Part shown: positions 46,847-55,776 of the stretch, piece after piece | Position numbering within the stretch: the first letter of the stretch is position 1 | Layout of the letters: the number at the start of each line of letters is the position of its first letter | Source of the DNA: Inquilinus limosus_F | GTDB lineage: Bacteria; Pseudomonadota; Alphaproteobacteria; DSM-16000; Inquilinaceae | Reading direction: 5' to 3' | Assembly: GCF_051487185.1 (NCBI RefSeq) | Contig: NZ_JAHVDK010000014.1 | Coordinates: forward strand, 123,357 to 187,356 | DNA: 64,000 bases | Translations under genes and position numbers: made by a program | Notes under the pieces: model-generated | Seen by the model: the letters and a program-made list of their open reading frames with translations, nothing else | Database searches by the model: none | Told to the model about the DNA's origin: nothing

Positions 46847-47094
46847 TTGGGCAGGCCGTTCTCGTCGTAGAGGAAGTCCTGGCTGCGGGCAGCGGACGGG
46901 CCAGGAGTCGGCCGGGCAGACGCCATGATCTCCGCGATGATGGCCCTCCGCTCCGCCAATGTCGGCTTTCTGGCCTCCGGCACCAGGCGAGCCACGGGCT
47001 GGCCGAACCGGGTCAGGACGACCTCCTCACCGGCCTCCGCGCGACGCACAAGCTCAGTGAGCTGAGCCTTCGCTTCGCTGACCGAGATATGCAC
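46843..47094 (-). CDS. vapB: VapB-type (Phd/YefM-fold) antitoxin
   Basis: This 83-residue antitoxin has an N-terminal Phd/YefM DNA-binding fold (MHISVSEAKAQLTELVRRAE, then GEEVVLTRFGQPVARLVP). The C-terminal tail (about 50-83) is the usual toxin-binding region. It precedes and overlaps vapC by 4 bp. A palindrome at 47139-47157, 45 bp upstream, is a likely autoregulatory operator. Confidence 0.92.
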   Translation of the reverse strand: MHISVSEAKAQLTELVRRAEAGEEVVLTRFGQPVARLVPEARKPTLAERRAIIAEIMASARPTPGPSAARSQDFLYDENGLPK

Positions 47095-47138
47095 GGTTCC
47101 CTCCCCATGGATCGGGCGAAGTGAACATGCACTAAAGA

Positions 47139-47157
47139 TGGTCTATTCGATAGACCA
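47139..47157. promoter_or_regulatory. Operator-like palindrome upstream of vapBC
   Basis: TGGTCTAT and ATAGACCA are perfect 8-bp arms around TCG. It lies 45 bp upstream of the vapB ATG, in the short gap between vapB and the end of nudC, a good position for toxin-antitoxin autorepression. Confidence 0.7.
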
Positions 47158-47189
47158 AAACAAGTCTCTGGCGATACCTTGGCCGATGC

Positions 47190-48104
47190 TCACCCCTCCG
47201 CCAGCCAGTCCTCCAGCAGGCGACGGGCGATGCTGTCGCGGCGGGGCAGGCGGAAGCTTTCGTCGTCCGTATGGCGGCGCAGCCAGCCGCGCTCGAACCA
47301 GGCGGCCGATTCCAGCTCCTCCTGGTCGACCTGCAACTCGGCGGTCACGGCGCGGGCGGTGAAGCCCACCATCAGCGACTGCGGGAACGGCCAGGGCTGG
47401 CTGGAGTGGTAGCGGACGTCGTCGATCCGGATCCCTGCCTCCTCCAGCACCTCGCGCCGGACCGCGTCCTCCAGGCTCTCGCCCGGCTCGAGAAACCCGG
47501 CCAGCACCGAATGCATGCCCGGCGGCCACGCCTTCTGCCGGCCCAGCAGCACCCGGTCGCCGTCATGGATCAGCATGATCACCGCCGGGTCGGTGCGCGG
47601 GAAATGCTGGACGCCGCAGGCGGGGTTGGTGCAGTCGCGGCGATGGCCGGCGTCGCTGCTGGCCGTCGAATGGCCGCAGACGCCGCAGAAGCGGTGGCGC
47701 GAATGCCACCAGACCATGCCGCGGGCATAGGCCAGCAGCGCCCCCTCGTCATGCGGCAGCAGCGGGCCCACGGCGCGCAGGTCGAGAAAGCTGCCGGATT
47801 CGGCTAGCGCCGGGTCGGCGGCCGGATCGGAGAGGCCGCTGACATCGACCGCGAGATAGGTGACCTCGCCGCTGACGCCCAGCATCACGGTCTCGACCGC
47901 GGTCTCACGCCACCAGGCCTCGGTCGCCGGCAGGAAGGCGGCCTGCGGCGCCTCCGGCGGCCCGGCGATCAGGTTGCGGCCCTGCCACACCGGCACGATC
48001 CGGGTGTGCTCGCTGACGGTGATGCGGGCGATCCACTCGGCGTCGCGGCGGAAGCGGCCGGCGCGGTCGAGCGACGGATGGACGTAGAAGTTCGGGCGCA
48101 GCAT
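47190..48104 (-). CDS. nudC: NADH pyrophosphatase / NAD-RNA decapping Nudix hydrolase
   Basis: This 304-residue enzyme hydrolyses NAD(H) to AMP and NMN(H), and removes NAD caps from RNA in studied homologues. I use the ATG at 48104; an upstream start adds 20 residues without family support. The zinc ribbon uses Cys140, Cys143, Cys158 and Cys163. The Nudix box (GFLEPGESLEDAVRREVLEE) is at about 203-222, followed by the NudC-specific SQPWPFPQS at 235-243. It is divergent from the tctC-like gene. Confidence 0.94.
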   Translation of the reverse strand: MLRPNFYVHPSLDRAGRFRRDAEWIARITVSEHTRIVPVWQGRNLIAGPPEAPQAAFLPATEAWWRETAVETVMLGVSGEVTYLAVDVSGLSDPAADPALAESGSFLDLRAVGPLLPHDEGALLAYARGMVWWHSRHRFCGVCGHSTASSDAGHRRDCTNPACGVQHFPRTDPAVIMLIHDGDRVLLGRQKAWPPGMHSVLAGFLEPGESLEDAVRREVLEEAGIRIDDVRYHSSQPWPFPQSLMVGFTARAVTAELQVDQEELESAAWFERGWLRRHTDDESFRLPRRDSIARRLLEDWLAEG

Positions 48105-48244
48105 GGCCCGACACTGGCATGGCCCCGGTTCCGGCGCCAGAGCCCGGAAAAGCAACTGTGCCATCCGCGAAGGAGGGGCTACATTGCATAAAATTGAAGG
48201 TCGAGAGAATCGGCCGGGTTCATGACACGAAGGGGGTCACGTCT

Positions 48245-49228
48245 ATGATTTGCAGCCGCCGGATCGGTCTCGGCATCCTTGCCGCCACGGCCTTCGCCTT
48301 TGCCCTACCAACCGCCGCCCAGGACTATCCGAACCGCGTCATCACCATGGTCGTGCCCTTCGCCGCCGGCGGGCCGACCGACACGGTGGCGCGGCTGATC
48401 GCCGAGCCAATGAGCAAGGCGCTCGGCCAGCAGGTGATCGTCGAGAATGTCGGCGGTGCCGGCGGCACCATCGGCGCCTCGCGCGTCGCCAAGGCGGACC
48501 CCGACGGCTATACCCTGCTGCTGCACCATATCGGCCAAGCCACCAGCGCCACCCTCTACCGCAACCTCGACTACAAGCCGGGCGAAGCCTTCGCCGGGAT
48601 CGGCCTGGTGACCGACGTGCCGATGACCTTCGTCGCCCGCGGCGACTTCGAGGCGAAGTCGATGCAGGACCTGGTGGAATACGCCAAGGCCAATAAGGAT
48701 TCCGTGACCGTCGCCAATGCCGGCGTCGGCTCGGCCTCGCATCTCTGCGGCATGCTGTTCATGGAATCGATCGGCACGCAGCTGACCACCGTCGCCTACA
48801 AGGGCACCGGCCCGGCGATGAACGACCTGCTGGGCGGCGTGTTCGACTTCATGTGCGACCAGACCACCAACACCACCAGCCAGATCAAGGGCGGCAAGAT
48901 CAAGGTCTACGCCGTCACCACCGAGAAGCGGGTGCCGTCGCTGCCCGACGTGCCGACCACGGCCGAGGCCGGGCTGCCCGATTTCCGGATCGGCATCTGG
49001 CACGGGCTCTACGCGCCCAAGGGCACGCCGCAGCCGGTGATCGACAAGCTCGCGTCGGCGCTGCAGGGGGCGCTCAAGGATCCGAACGTGATCGCCCGCT
49101 TCGCCGATCTCGGCACCGAGCCGGTGCCGGCCGACCAGGCCACCCCCGCGGCGCTCGACGCCCATCTCAAGGCCGAGATCGCCAAGTGGCAGCCGGTGAT
49201 CACGGCCGCCGGCGTCTACGCCGACTGA
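48245..49228 (+). CDS. tctC: Tripartite tricarboxylate transporter binding protein (TctC/Bug family)
   Basis: This 327-residue periplasmic receptor starts at an ATG with AAGGGGG upstream and has a signal peptide at 1-25 (ending PTAAQ). Bug-family motifs are YPNRVITMVVPFAAGGPTDTV, NVGGAGGTIGA, ADPDGYTLLL and the YKGTGPAMNDLLGG loop. It delivers a carboxylate-type ligand to the TctAB membrane part encoded next. The ligand cannot be read; the class ranges from citrate to aromatic acids. Confidence 0.93.
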   Translation: MICSRRIGLGILAATAFAFALPTAAQDYPNRVITMVVPFAAGGPTDTVARLIAEPMSKALGQQVIVENVGGAGGTIGASRVAKADPDGYTLLLHHIGQATSATLYRNLDYKPGEAFAGIGLVTDVPMTFVARGDFEAKSMQDLVEYAKANKDSVTVANAGVGSASHLCGMLFMESIGTQLTTVAYKGTGPAMNDLLGGVFDFMCDQTTNTTSQIKGGKIKVYAVTTEKRVPSLPDVPTTAEAGLPDFRIGIWHGLYAPKGTPQPVIDKLASALQGALKDPNVIARFADLGTEPVPADQATPAALDAHLKAEIAKWQPVITAAGVYAD

Positions 49229-49280
49229 GCGCCGGCCCCGAGCGCCTTCGACAGTCTCATCGCTGGATCCAGGAGCCTCG

Positions 49281-49742
49281 ATGCGCCTCTCCATCCGCCA
49301 CCCGAAGGACTTCTGGTCCGGACTGGTCTTCCTGGCCCTTGCCGCCAGCTTCGGCTGGATCGCCCAGGGCTATTCCATGGGCCGGGCCATCAAGATGGGA
49401 CCGGGCTATTTCCCGACCATGCTGGCCGGGATCCTGGCCCTGATCGGGCTGATCACCCTGGCGCGCTCCTTCGTGCTGGAGGGTGAGGGCGTCGGACGCT
49501 GGGCCTGGCGCGGCGGGGCGATCGTGCTGGGGGCGATGCTGCTGTTCGGCCTCTTGCTGCGCGGCGGCGGCCTGGTGGTCTCGCTGCTGGCCGTGGTCTT
49601 CGTCGGCGCCGCCGCCAGCGTCCAGTTCCGGGCGCCGGTCGCGGCGGCGGCCGCGGTCGGCCTCGCCGCCTTCTGCGTCGCCGTGTTCGTCTGGGGGCTC
49701 GGGCTGCCGATCCCCGTGCTCGGTCGCTGGTTCGGGAACTGA
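49281..49742 (+). CDS. tctB: Tripartite tricarboxylate transporter small subunit TctB
   Basis: This 153-residue protein has four predicted membrane helices (about 12-30, 45-65, 75-110 and 120-140) and the family N-terminal motif KDFWSGLVFLALAASFGW and MGPGYFPTMLAGIL. It lies between tctC and tctA, 9 nt before tctA. Confidence 0.92.
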   Translation: MRLSIRHPKDFWSGLVFLALAASFGWIAQGYSMGRAIKMGPGYFPTMLAGILALIGLITLARSFVLEGEGVGRWAWRGGAIVLGAMLLFGLLLRGGGLVVSLLAVVFVGAAASVQFRAPVAAAAAVGLAAFCVAVFVWGLGLPIPVLGRWFGN

Positions 49743-49751
49743 GGCGCGGCG

Positions 49752-51260
49752 ATGGATCTCCTGAACGATCTGCTTCTCGGCCTCAGCGTCGCTTTCACGC
49801 CGGTCAATCTGGCCTACTGCTTCACCGGGGTGCTGCTGGGCACGCTGGTCGGGGTGCTGCCGGGCCTGGGCCCGACCGCGACCATCGCCATGCTGCTGCC
49901 GGCGACCTTCGTGCTGCCGCCGATCTCCGCCCTGATCATGCTGGCCGGCATCTACTACGGCTCGCAATATGGCGGCTCGACCACGGCGATCCTGATCAAC
50001 CTACCCGGCGAATCGGCCTCGGTCGTGACTGCGATCGACGGCTACCAGATGGCGCGGCAGGGACGGGCGGGCGCAGCACTGGCCGCCGCCGGTATCGGCT
50101 CCTTCTTCGCCGGCACGGTCGCGACCCTGCTGATCGCGCTGTTCGCGCCGCCGCTGGCCGCGGTCGCGCTGAAGTTCGGCCCGGCCGAATACTTCTCGCT
50201 GATGGTGCTGGGCCTGGTCGCTTCGGTGGCGCTGGCGCATGGCTCGGTCTTGAAGGCGCTCGGCATGATCGCGCTCGGCCTCCTTCTTGGCATGGTCGGC
50301 CAGGATGTCGAGACCGGCGTGCCGCGCTTCACTTTCGGCATCCCCGAACTGGCGCAGGGCATCAACTTCGTCGCCCTCTCGATGGGCCTGTTCGGCATCG
50401 CCGAGATCATCCGCAACCTGGAGGCCGAGCACCTGCGCGACGTCATGGTGCGTAAGGTCTCGGGGCTGCTGCCGACGCGCGAGGAGGCGCGCCGCATGGT
50501 CCCGGCGATCCTGCGCGGCACCACGCTGGGCTCGGTCCTCGGGATCCTGCCGGGCGGCGGCTCGATCCTGTCCTCCTTCGCCGCCTATTCGCTGGAGAAG
50601 AAGCTCTCGCGCCGGCCGCAGGATTTCGGCAAGGGCGCGATCGAAGGCGTGGCGGGGCCGGAATCGGCCAACAACGCCGGCGCCCAGACCTCCTTCATCC
50701 CGATGCTGACGCTCGGCATCCCGCCGACGCCGGTGATGGCGCTGATGGTCGGCGCCATGATCATCAAGGGCATCCAGCCGGGCCCGCTGGTGATGACCGA
50801 GCAGCCGGACCTGTTCTGGGGTCTGATCGCCTCGATGTGGATCGGCAACTTCTTCCTGATCGTGCTGAACCTGCCGCTGATCGGGATCTGGGTCCGGCTG
50901 CTGAAGGTGCCGTACCACCTGCTGTTCCCGGCGATCCTGGCCTTCTGCTGCATCGGCGTGTACAGCCTCAACAACAATGTCTTCGACGTCTATCTGACCA
51001 TCGTCTTCGGCCTGGTCGGCTACATCCTCGTGAAGCTGGAATGCGAGCCGGCGCCGCTGCTGCTGGGCTTCGTTCTGGGCCCGATGATGGAGGAGAATCT
51101 GCGCCGCGCCATGCTGCTGTCGCGCGGCGACCCGACAGTCTTCGCCACCCGGCCGATCAGCGCCGTGCTGCTGGCGCTGACCGCGCTGGTGCTGCTGGTG
51201 ATGATCAGCCCGGCGATCCGCCGCAAGCGCGAGGAGGCGTTCCAGGAGGAACCGGGATAG
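49752..51260 (+). CDS. tctA: Tripartite tricarboxylate transporter large subunit TctA
   Basis: This 502-residue membrane subunit has about 12 helices. Diagnostic segments are GVLPGLGPTATIAMLLP and GGSTTAILINLPGE (re-entrant loop), the second copy GILPGGGSILSSF, and GPESANNAGAQTSFIPMLTLGIP. It forms the Na+-type import channel with TctB. An amidase gene follows after 119 bp on the same strand. Confidence 0.95.
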   Translation: MDLLNDLLLGLSVAFTPVNLAYCFTGVLLGTLVGVLPGLGPTATIAMLLPATFVLPPISALIMLAGIYYGSQYGGSTTAILINLPGESASVVTAIDGYQMARQGRAGAALAAAGIGSFFAGTVATLLIALFAPPLAAVALKFGPAEYFSLMVLGLVASVALAHGSVLKALGMIALGLLLGMVGQDVETGVPRFTFGIPELAQGINFVALSMGLFGIAEIIRNLEAEHLRDVMVRKVSGLLPTREEARRMVPAILRGTTLGSVLGILPGGGSILSSFAAYSLEKKLSRRPQDFGKGAIEGVAGPESANNAGAQTSFIPMLTLGIPPTPVMALMVGAMIIKGIQPGPLVMTEQPDLFWGLIASMWIGNFFLIVLNLPLIGIWVRLLKVPYHLLFPAILAFCCIGVYSLNNNVFDVYLTIVFGLVGYILVKLECEPAPLLLGFVLGPMMEENLRRAMLLSRGDPTVFATRPISAVLLALTALVLLVMISPAIRRKREEAFQEEPG

Positions 51261-51379
51261 GGGCTCTCCGCCGCAATCCTTCCACGCAGACAGGAAATGT
51301 CCGACCATTCATCTTGGCGTGGCGCCGGATTTCCGGTTATCTGGGCGGGACATCTCTAGTCTTGCCCAGCCGGTGACGC

Positions 51380-52765
51380 ATGATCTCGCTTGCCGATCTG
51401 TCCGCCGTCGACCTCGTCGCCCGCTACCGCGACCGCAGCCTGTCGCCGGTCGAGGTGACCGAGGCGGTGCTGCAGCGGATCGAGGCCTGGGAGCCGAAGC
51501 TGCAGGCGCTGTGGGCCCTCGACCCGGCCGGCGCGCGCGCCGCCGCCGCGGCCTCGGCCGCGCGCTGGGCCGAGGGACGGCCACTCGGCCCCGTCGACGG
51601 CGTGCCGGTGACGATCAAGGAGAACATCGCGACCAAGGGCGTGCCGGTGCCGGTCGGCACCGCGGCGACGGTGCTGGTGCCGGCCGAGGAGGACGCGCCG
51701 CCCGCCGCCCGCCTGCGCGAATCCGGCGCCGTCATCCTGGCCAAGACCACCATGCCGGATTACGGCATGCTGTCCTCCGGCCTCTCCAGCTTCCACAAGC
51801 TGGCGCGCAACCCCTGGGACCTGTCGACCAATCCGGGCGGCTCCAGCGCCGGGGCGGGTGCGGCGGCCGCCGCCGGCTACGGCCCGATCCACATCGGCAC
51901 CGATATCGGCGGGTCGGTCCGCCTGCCGGCCGGCTGGTGCGGCATCGTCGGGCTGAAGCCCAGCCTCGGGCGCATCCCGATCGACCCGCCCTATGTCGGC
52001 CGCGTCGCCGGGCCGATGACCCGCACCGTGGCCGACACGGCGCTCGCCATGTCGGTGCTGTCGCGGCCGGACGGGCGCGACGGCATGAGCCTGCCGCCGG
52101 CGGAGATCGACTGGTCCGACCTCGCCATCGACCCCCGGGGGCTGCGCATCGGCCTGATGCTGGACATCGGCGCCGGCATGGCGCTGGATCCCGAGGTGCG
52201 CGACGCAGTGGAGACCGCCGCCCGGCTGTTCGAGGCCGCCGGCGCGGTGGTCGAGCCGGTGCCGGCGATCCTGACCCGGGAGATGCTGGACGGGCTCGAC
52301 GATTTCTGGCGGGCGCGGTCCTGGGACGATGTCGAGAAGCTGCCGGAGGAGCGGCGGGCGAGGATCCTGCCCTATATCCGCGCCTGGGCGGAATCCGGGG
52401 CGCAACGCTCCGGCCTCGCCGTCATCCGCGGCTTCAACCAGACCATGGCGATCCGCAAGGCGGCCACCAAGCTGTTCGGCGCGTTGGATTTCGTGCTGTC
52501 GCCCACGGCACCGATCGCATCCTTCCCGGCGGAGCTCGCCTCACCGCTGGACGATCCGGAGAAGCCGTTCGAGCATATCGGCTACACCGTGCCCTGGAAC
52601 ATGTCGGAGCAGCCGGCGGTCTCGATCAACTGCGGCTACACGAACGGCGGGGCGCCGATCGGGCTGCAGATCGTCGGCCGGCGCTTCGACGATCTCGGCG
52701 TGCTGCGCCTGGCCAAGGCCTATGAGGACCGCCGCGGCCCGCAGCGCCCCTGGCCGGTGCTGTAG
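51380..52765 (+). CDS. Amidase-signature family hydrolase
   Basis: This 461-residue cytoplasmic amidase has a complete Ser-cisSer-Lys triad: Lys80 (VTIKENI), Ser155 (NPGGSSAGAG) and Ser179 (DIGGSVRLPAG), with the family's 24-residue spacing between the two Ser. It is not GatA: there is no gatB or gatC beside it. Its position after a carboxylate importer suggests it acts on an imported amide or releases its acid (inference). Confidence 0.9.
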   Translation: MISLADLSAVDLVARYRDRSLSPVEVTEAVLQRIEAWEPKLQALWALDPAGARAAAAASAARWAEGRPLGPVDGVPVTIKENIATKGVPVPVGTAATVLVPAEEDAPPAARLRESGAVILAKTTMPDYGMLSSGLSSFHKLARNPWDLSTNPGGSSAGAGAAAAAGYGPIHIGTDIGGSVRLPAGWCGIVGLKPSLGRIPIDPPYVGRVAGPMTRTVADTALAMSVLSRPDGRDGMSLPPAEIDWSDLAIDPRGLRIGLMLDIGAGMALDPEVRDAVETAARLFEAAGAVVEPVPAILTREMLDGLDDFWRARSWDDVEKLPEERRARILPYIRAWAESGAQRSGLAVIRGFNQTMAIRKAATKLFGALDFVLSPTAPIASFPAELASPLDDPEKPFEHIGYTVPWNMSEQPAVSINCGYTNGGAPIGLQIVGRRFDDLGVLRLAKAYEDRRGPQRPWPVL

Positions 52766-52787
52766 GGCTGGTTCTCGCTCCCCTTAG

Positions 52788-52864
52788 CGTCATTGCGAGG
52801 AGGCGCAGCCGACAAAGCAATCCATGCCTCCGCGCGAGCTGCCCCTGGATTGCTTCGCTGACGG
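52788..52864. repeat. Interspersed palindromic repeat, copy 5 (degenerate right arm)
   Basis: Begins CGTCATTGCGAGGAGGCGCA and has inner AAGCAATCCA and TGGATTGCTTCG. The right outer arm has lost the CTCGCAA part and ends GCTGACGG. It is the most decayed copy. Confidence 0.8.
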
Positions 52865-52903
52865 CTGAGGGAGGCGGAAGAGGGCAGCGGGCCAGCGAAA
52901 ATA

Positions 52904-52922
52904 GATATTGATTGTCACTCTC
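52904..52922. promoter_or_regulatory. Candidate Fur box before the second metal-chelate binding protein
   Basis: GATATTGATTGTCACTCTC matches the 19-bp Fur consensus at 14 positions by my count, 49 bp before the ATG at 52972. The paralogous gene at 10841 has a similar site. Confidence 0.55.
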
Positions 52923-52971
52923 ACCTGTTCCATTGCCTGAGCCCGACGCGACTCACTCTGGATCAGCCCTC

Positions 52972-54102
52972 ATGATATCCCGGCGCTCCCTCGGCCTCGC
53001 CGCCGCCCTGCTCCTGTTCGCCGCCGGCACGGCGCCGGCGGCCGAGACCCAGACGGTCGAGGACGTCGCCGGCCGCACCGTGGAGGTCCCGGCCGAGGCC
53101 AAGCGGATCATCCTGGGCGAGGGGCGGCAGATCTATCTGCTGGCGGCGCTCGACACCGAGGCGCCATTCCAGCGCGTCGTCGGCTGGCGCGACGATCTCG
53201 AGAAGGCCGACCGCGACGGCTATGAGATCTACCGCGCGAAATACCCCTTCATCGCCGACCTGCCGCGCTTCGGCGGCACCAAGGAGGGGACCTTCGATGT
53301 CGAGCAGGCGCTGTCGCTGAAGCCCGACCTGGTCCTGATGAATCTGGAATCGAAACTGGCGACCGACGAGGGCGGGCTGATCGACAAGCTCGCGGCCGTC
53401 GGCATCCCGGTGGTGTTCATCGACTTCCGCGAGCGGCCCTTCGAGAACGCGGAGAAGAGCATCCGCATCGTCGGCCGGCTGATCGGGCGCGAGCAGCGGG
53501 CGGAGGATCTGATCGCCTTCCGCCGCGCCGAGATCGAGAAGGTCACCGGCCGGCTGGCCTCCTATGCCGGGCCGCGGCCGAAGGTGATGATCGACCGCGC
53601 CGGCGGCTACAGCGACGAATGCTGCATGTCCTTCGGCGACGAGAATTTCGGCCGGATGGTCTCGGTCGCCGGCGGCGACAACATCGCCAAGGACCTGATC
53701 CCCGGCACCTTCGGCACGCTGAATCCGGAGCAGATCGTGGCGTCGAAGCCGGATGTGGTGGTCGTCACCGGCAGCAACTGGACCCTGTACGAGACCGCCG
53801 GCGCCTGGGTCGGCGTCGGCCCGGGCGCCGACCGGGATGCCACCCGCGCCCGGCTGGAGGCGCTGATGAAGCGGCCGGCCTTCACCACCATCCCGGCGAC
53901 TGAGACCGGCCGGGTGCACGCCATCTGGCACCAGTTCTACGACAGCCCCTATCAGTTCGTGGCGATCCAGGCGCTCGCGAAGTGGCTGCATCCGGAGCTG
54001 TTCACCGATCTCGACCCGGACGCCACCTTCCGCACCTTCCACGAGCGCTTCCTGCCGGTGGAGTACCGGCCGGGCTACTGGGTTTCGCTCACGCCGGGCT
54101 GA
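52972..54102 (+). CDS. Iron-siderophore/metal-chelate periplasmic binding protein, second copy
   Basis: This 376-residue PF01497-type protein starts at an ATG with a clear signal (MISRRSLGLAAALLLFAAG, ending APAAE); an upstream in-frame start has no support. The mature protein begins VEDVAGRTVEVP. The order of segments follows the protein at 10841: RFGGTKEGTFDVEQAL, VVFIDFRERPFENA and Cys217-Cys218 in DECCMSFGD. It has no permease, ATPase or receptor gene beside it. Its promoter carries a Fur-like site. Confidence 0.86.
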   Translation: MISRRSLGLAAALLLFAAGTAPAAETQTVEDVAGRTVEVPAEAKRIILGEGRQIYLLAALDTEAPFQRVVGWRDDLEKADRDGYEIYRAKYPFIADLPRFGGTKEGTFDVEQALSLKPDLVLMNLESKLATDEGGLIDKLAAVGIPVVFIDFRERPFENAEKSIRIVGRLIGREQRAEDLIAFRRAEIEKVTGRLASYAGPRPKVMIDRAGGYSDECCMSFGDENFGRMVSVAGGDNIAKDLIPGTFGTLNPEQIVASKPDVVVVTGSNWTLYETAGAWVGVGPGADRDATRARLEALMKRPAFTTIPATETGRVHAIWHQFYDSPYQFVAIQALAKWLHPELFTDLDPDATFRTFHERFLPVEYRPGYWVSLTPG

Positions 54103-54183
54103 GAGATCGTTTGAGAATGCGCTGGCGTGAGTCGGCCGGTGGCGGTTTCGCTTGCAACGAAGATCCTCACAGGGATCTCCTGG

Positions 54184-54354
54184 CTACCGGGCCTCGAACG
54201 CCGCACGCGCGGCGTCGTAGGCCTCATCGGGCACGCCGGTCTCGGAGACGCGCGTCACCGTTTCCGCCCAGGCAAGGGCGGCACGCTCCCGCTCGTCGAA
54301 GAGGGGCCCGGCTTCCGCCCAGGCCTGCACCAGCGCGAGCCGTTCTTGGGTGAT
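54184..54354 (-). pseudogene. Remnant of a carboxymuconolactone decarboxylase/AhpD-family gene
   Basis: Fifty-six codons reading ITQERLALVQAWAEAGPLFD, then ERERAALAWAETVTRVSE and VPDEAYDAARAAF, match the middle of AhpD/CMD-like proteins. The upstream part with the Cys-x-x-Cys and the downstream helix (normally LVDLTLAI...) are missing; a stop follows FEAR directly. An open frame extends further upstream, but its sequence is unlike the family. A gene fragment left by deletion is the simplest reading. Confidence 0.7.
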
Positions 54355-54515
54355 CACCGGTCTGCAGGCGGTGACGGAAACGAGCGGGATCGAGGTAGGA
54401 TATAGGTGACGAGCAAGGCCCCAACTCCTCGGGGCCAACGACTGAACCATCGGCCCAAGCCGCTCCGCCCGGTGCGCGAGGATGCTCCGGCCGGCAACAG
54501 GGGCGCAGCCGAACC

Positions 54516-55709
54516 ATGACCACAACCCCGTGCGGTCCTTCGACGGCTCGCGATCCTGCATCCCTCGTGCTCGGCGCGATCGCCGCGCAGGTGATCGGCG
54601 GGCTGGTCGCGCAGATGTCGCCCTTCATGATTGGCGGGTTCATGGACGGTCTCTCGCTTTCGGAACGCGACGCCGGCTTCGTCGCCTTCGTCGAGTTCCT
54701 CGCCCTCGCCGTCACCGCGATCGCAATCGCGCCCGTCCTGCCCCGGTTCTCCTATCGGCGCATCGGACTCGTCGCCGTCGCGCTGGCCTTGCTCGCCCAG
54801 GGCGCATCGATCTTCAGCGCGTCGCTGGCATCCCTCGCCCTGCTACGCGGACTCGCGGGCGTCGGCGAGGGCGCGCTTTGGGCCGTATCGCTCTCCATTA
54901 TCGCCTCCCGATCCAGCAACCCGGACAAGGTCTACGGCTACTTTCAGGTCGTCTGGGCCTTGGGCAGCGTCCCACTCTTCGCCGTCGGCGGTCAGCTCAC
55001 CGCCGCCTATGCGCATCACGGCATCCTCGCGCTGGTCGCGGGGGCGACCCTCGCACTCGCGCCGCTCCTGCTCCTCATTCCGGACGCCCGGGCCAAAAGT
55101 GACGGAGCTGCGGCGGACGCGACGCAGACCTCTCCGCTGCTCGGTGTCATGACGCTCGCGGCGATCGTGCTCTACGTGACGGCCTCCGCCGCGCTTTACG
55201 CGTTCAGCGCGCCCCTAGGCGAGCGCGCGGGCCTCGACACGGGCGCGGTCGGCTATGGGCTGACCGTCGCGTCGCTGGTCGGTCTCGCCGGTGCAGGAGC
55301 CGCCACCGCGCTCAACATACGCTGGGGGCGGGCGCTCCCCATTTCGGGGTTCTGCGTCAGCTTCATGCTCGTCGCGCTCGCGCTCTGTCTCTGGCGCAAT
55401 CCGACCGTCTATGTCGTCGCCCTCGTCGCCTCGGTCATCATTTACTACTTCTCGATGCCCTACGTGTTCGGCCTCGCCGCCGCGCTCGACCGCAGCGGGC
55501 GCTGGGCCGCGGCGGCGGGCTCTGCCTATCTGCTCGGCTTCGCCGCCGGCCCCCTGGTTGCCGGCGCCGTGATCGCGGCGGCGGGCTACGCCGGCCTCGC
55601 CGCGGTCAGCGTCACCGTCACGGCCGCGGCCTGCGGGCTCGCCATGGTTGTCGATCGGCGCCTCAGCGGGACGGCCCGCGCCGCGCCCCCCGCCGACGCT
55701 CCGGCGTGA
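54516..55709 (+). CDS. MFS transporter, unknown substrate
   Basis: This 397-residue, 12-TM major facilitator protein has its first helix at about 17-38, hydrophobic pairs throughout, and a GVGEGALWAVSLSIIASRS segment in the helix 4-5 region. A polar cytoplasmic loop lies near 187-205. It has no strong SD and uses many CTC Leu codons, whereas most neighbours prefer CTG; this suggests transfer from another source. It lies beside a decayed CMD gene fragment and convergent to the three-regulator operon. Confidence 0.8.
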   Translation: MTTTPCGPSTARDPASLVLGAIAAQVIGGLVAQMSPFMIGGFMDGLSLSERDAGFVAFVEFLALAVTAIAIAPVLPRFSYRRIGLVAVALALLAQGASIFSASLASLALLRGLAGVGEGALWAVSLSIIASRSSNPDKVYGYFQVVWALGSVPLFAVGGQLTAAYAHHGILALVAGATLALAPLLLLIPDARAKSDGAAADATQTSPLLGVMTLAAIVLYVTASAALYAFSAPLGERAGLDTGAVGYGLTVASLVGLAGAGAATALNIRWGRALPISGFCVSFMLVALALCLWRNPTVYVVALVASVIIYYFSMPYVFGLAAALDRSGRWAAAAGSAYLLGFAAGPLVAGAVIAAAGYAGLAAVSVTVTAAACGLAMVVDRRLSGTARAAPPADAPA

Positions 55710-55776
55710 AGCGACCATGGAACCCTGACCTCCGTCACGGCCGGAGGCGCTTCCTCGATGTCGTCGCGACGCGCCG

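Noticed and set aside
51380..52765. GatA (glutamyl-tRNA amidotransferase subunit A)
   Set aside because: No gatB or gatC nearby, and the gene lies behind a carboxylate importer; a general amidase fits better.
54355..54561. Intact AhpD/CMD-like gene starting at 54561
   Set aside because: The upstream residues do not match the family and the catalytic Cys pair is missing; only the 56-codon segment is homologous.
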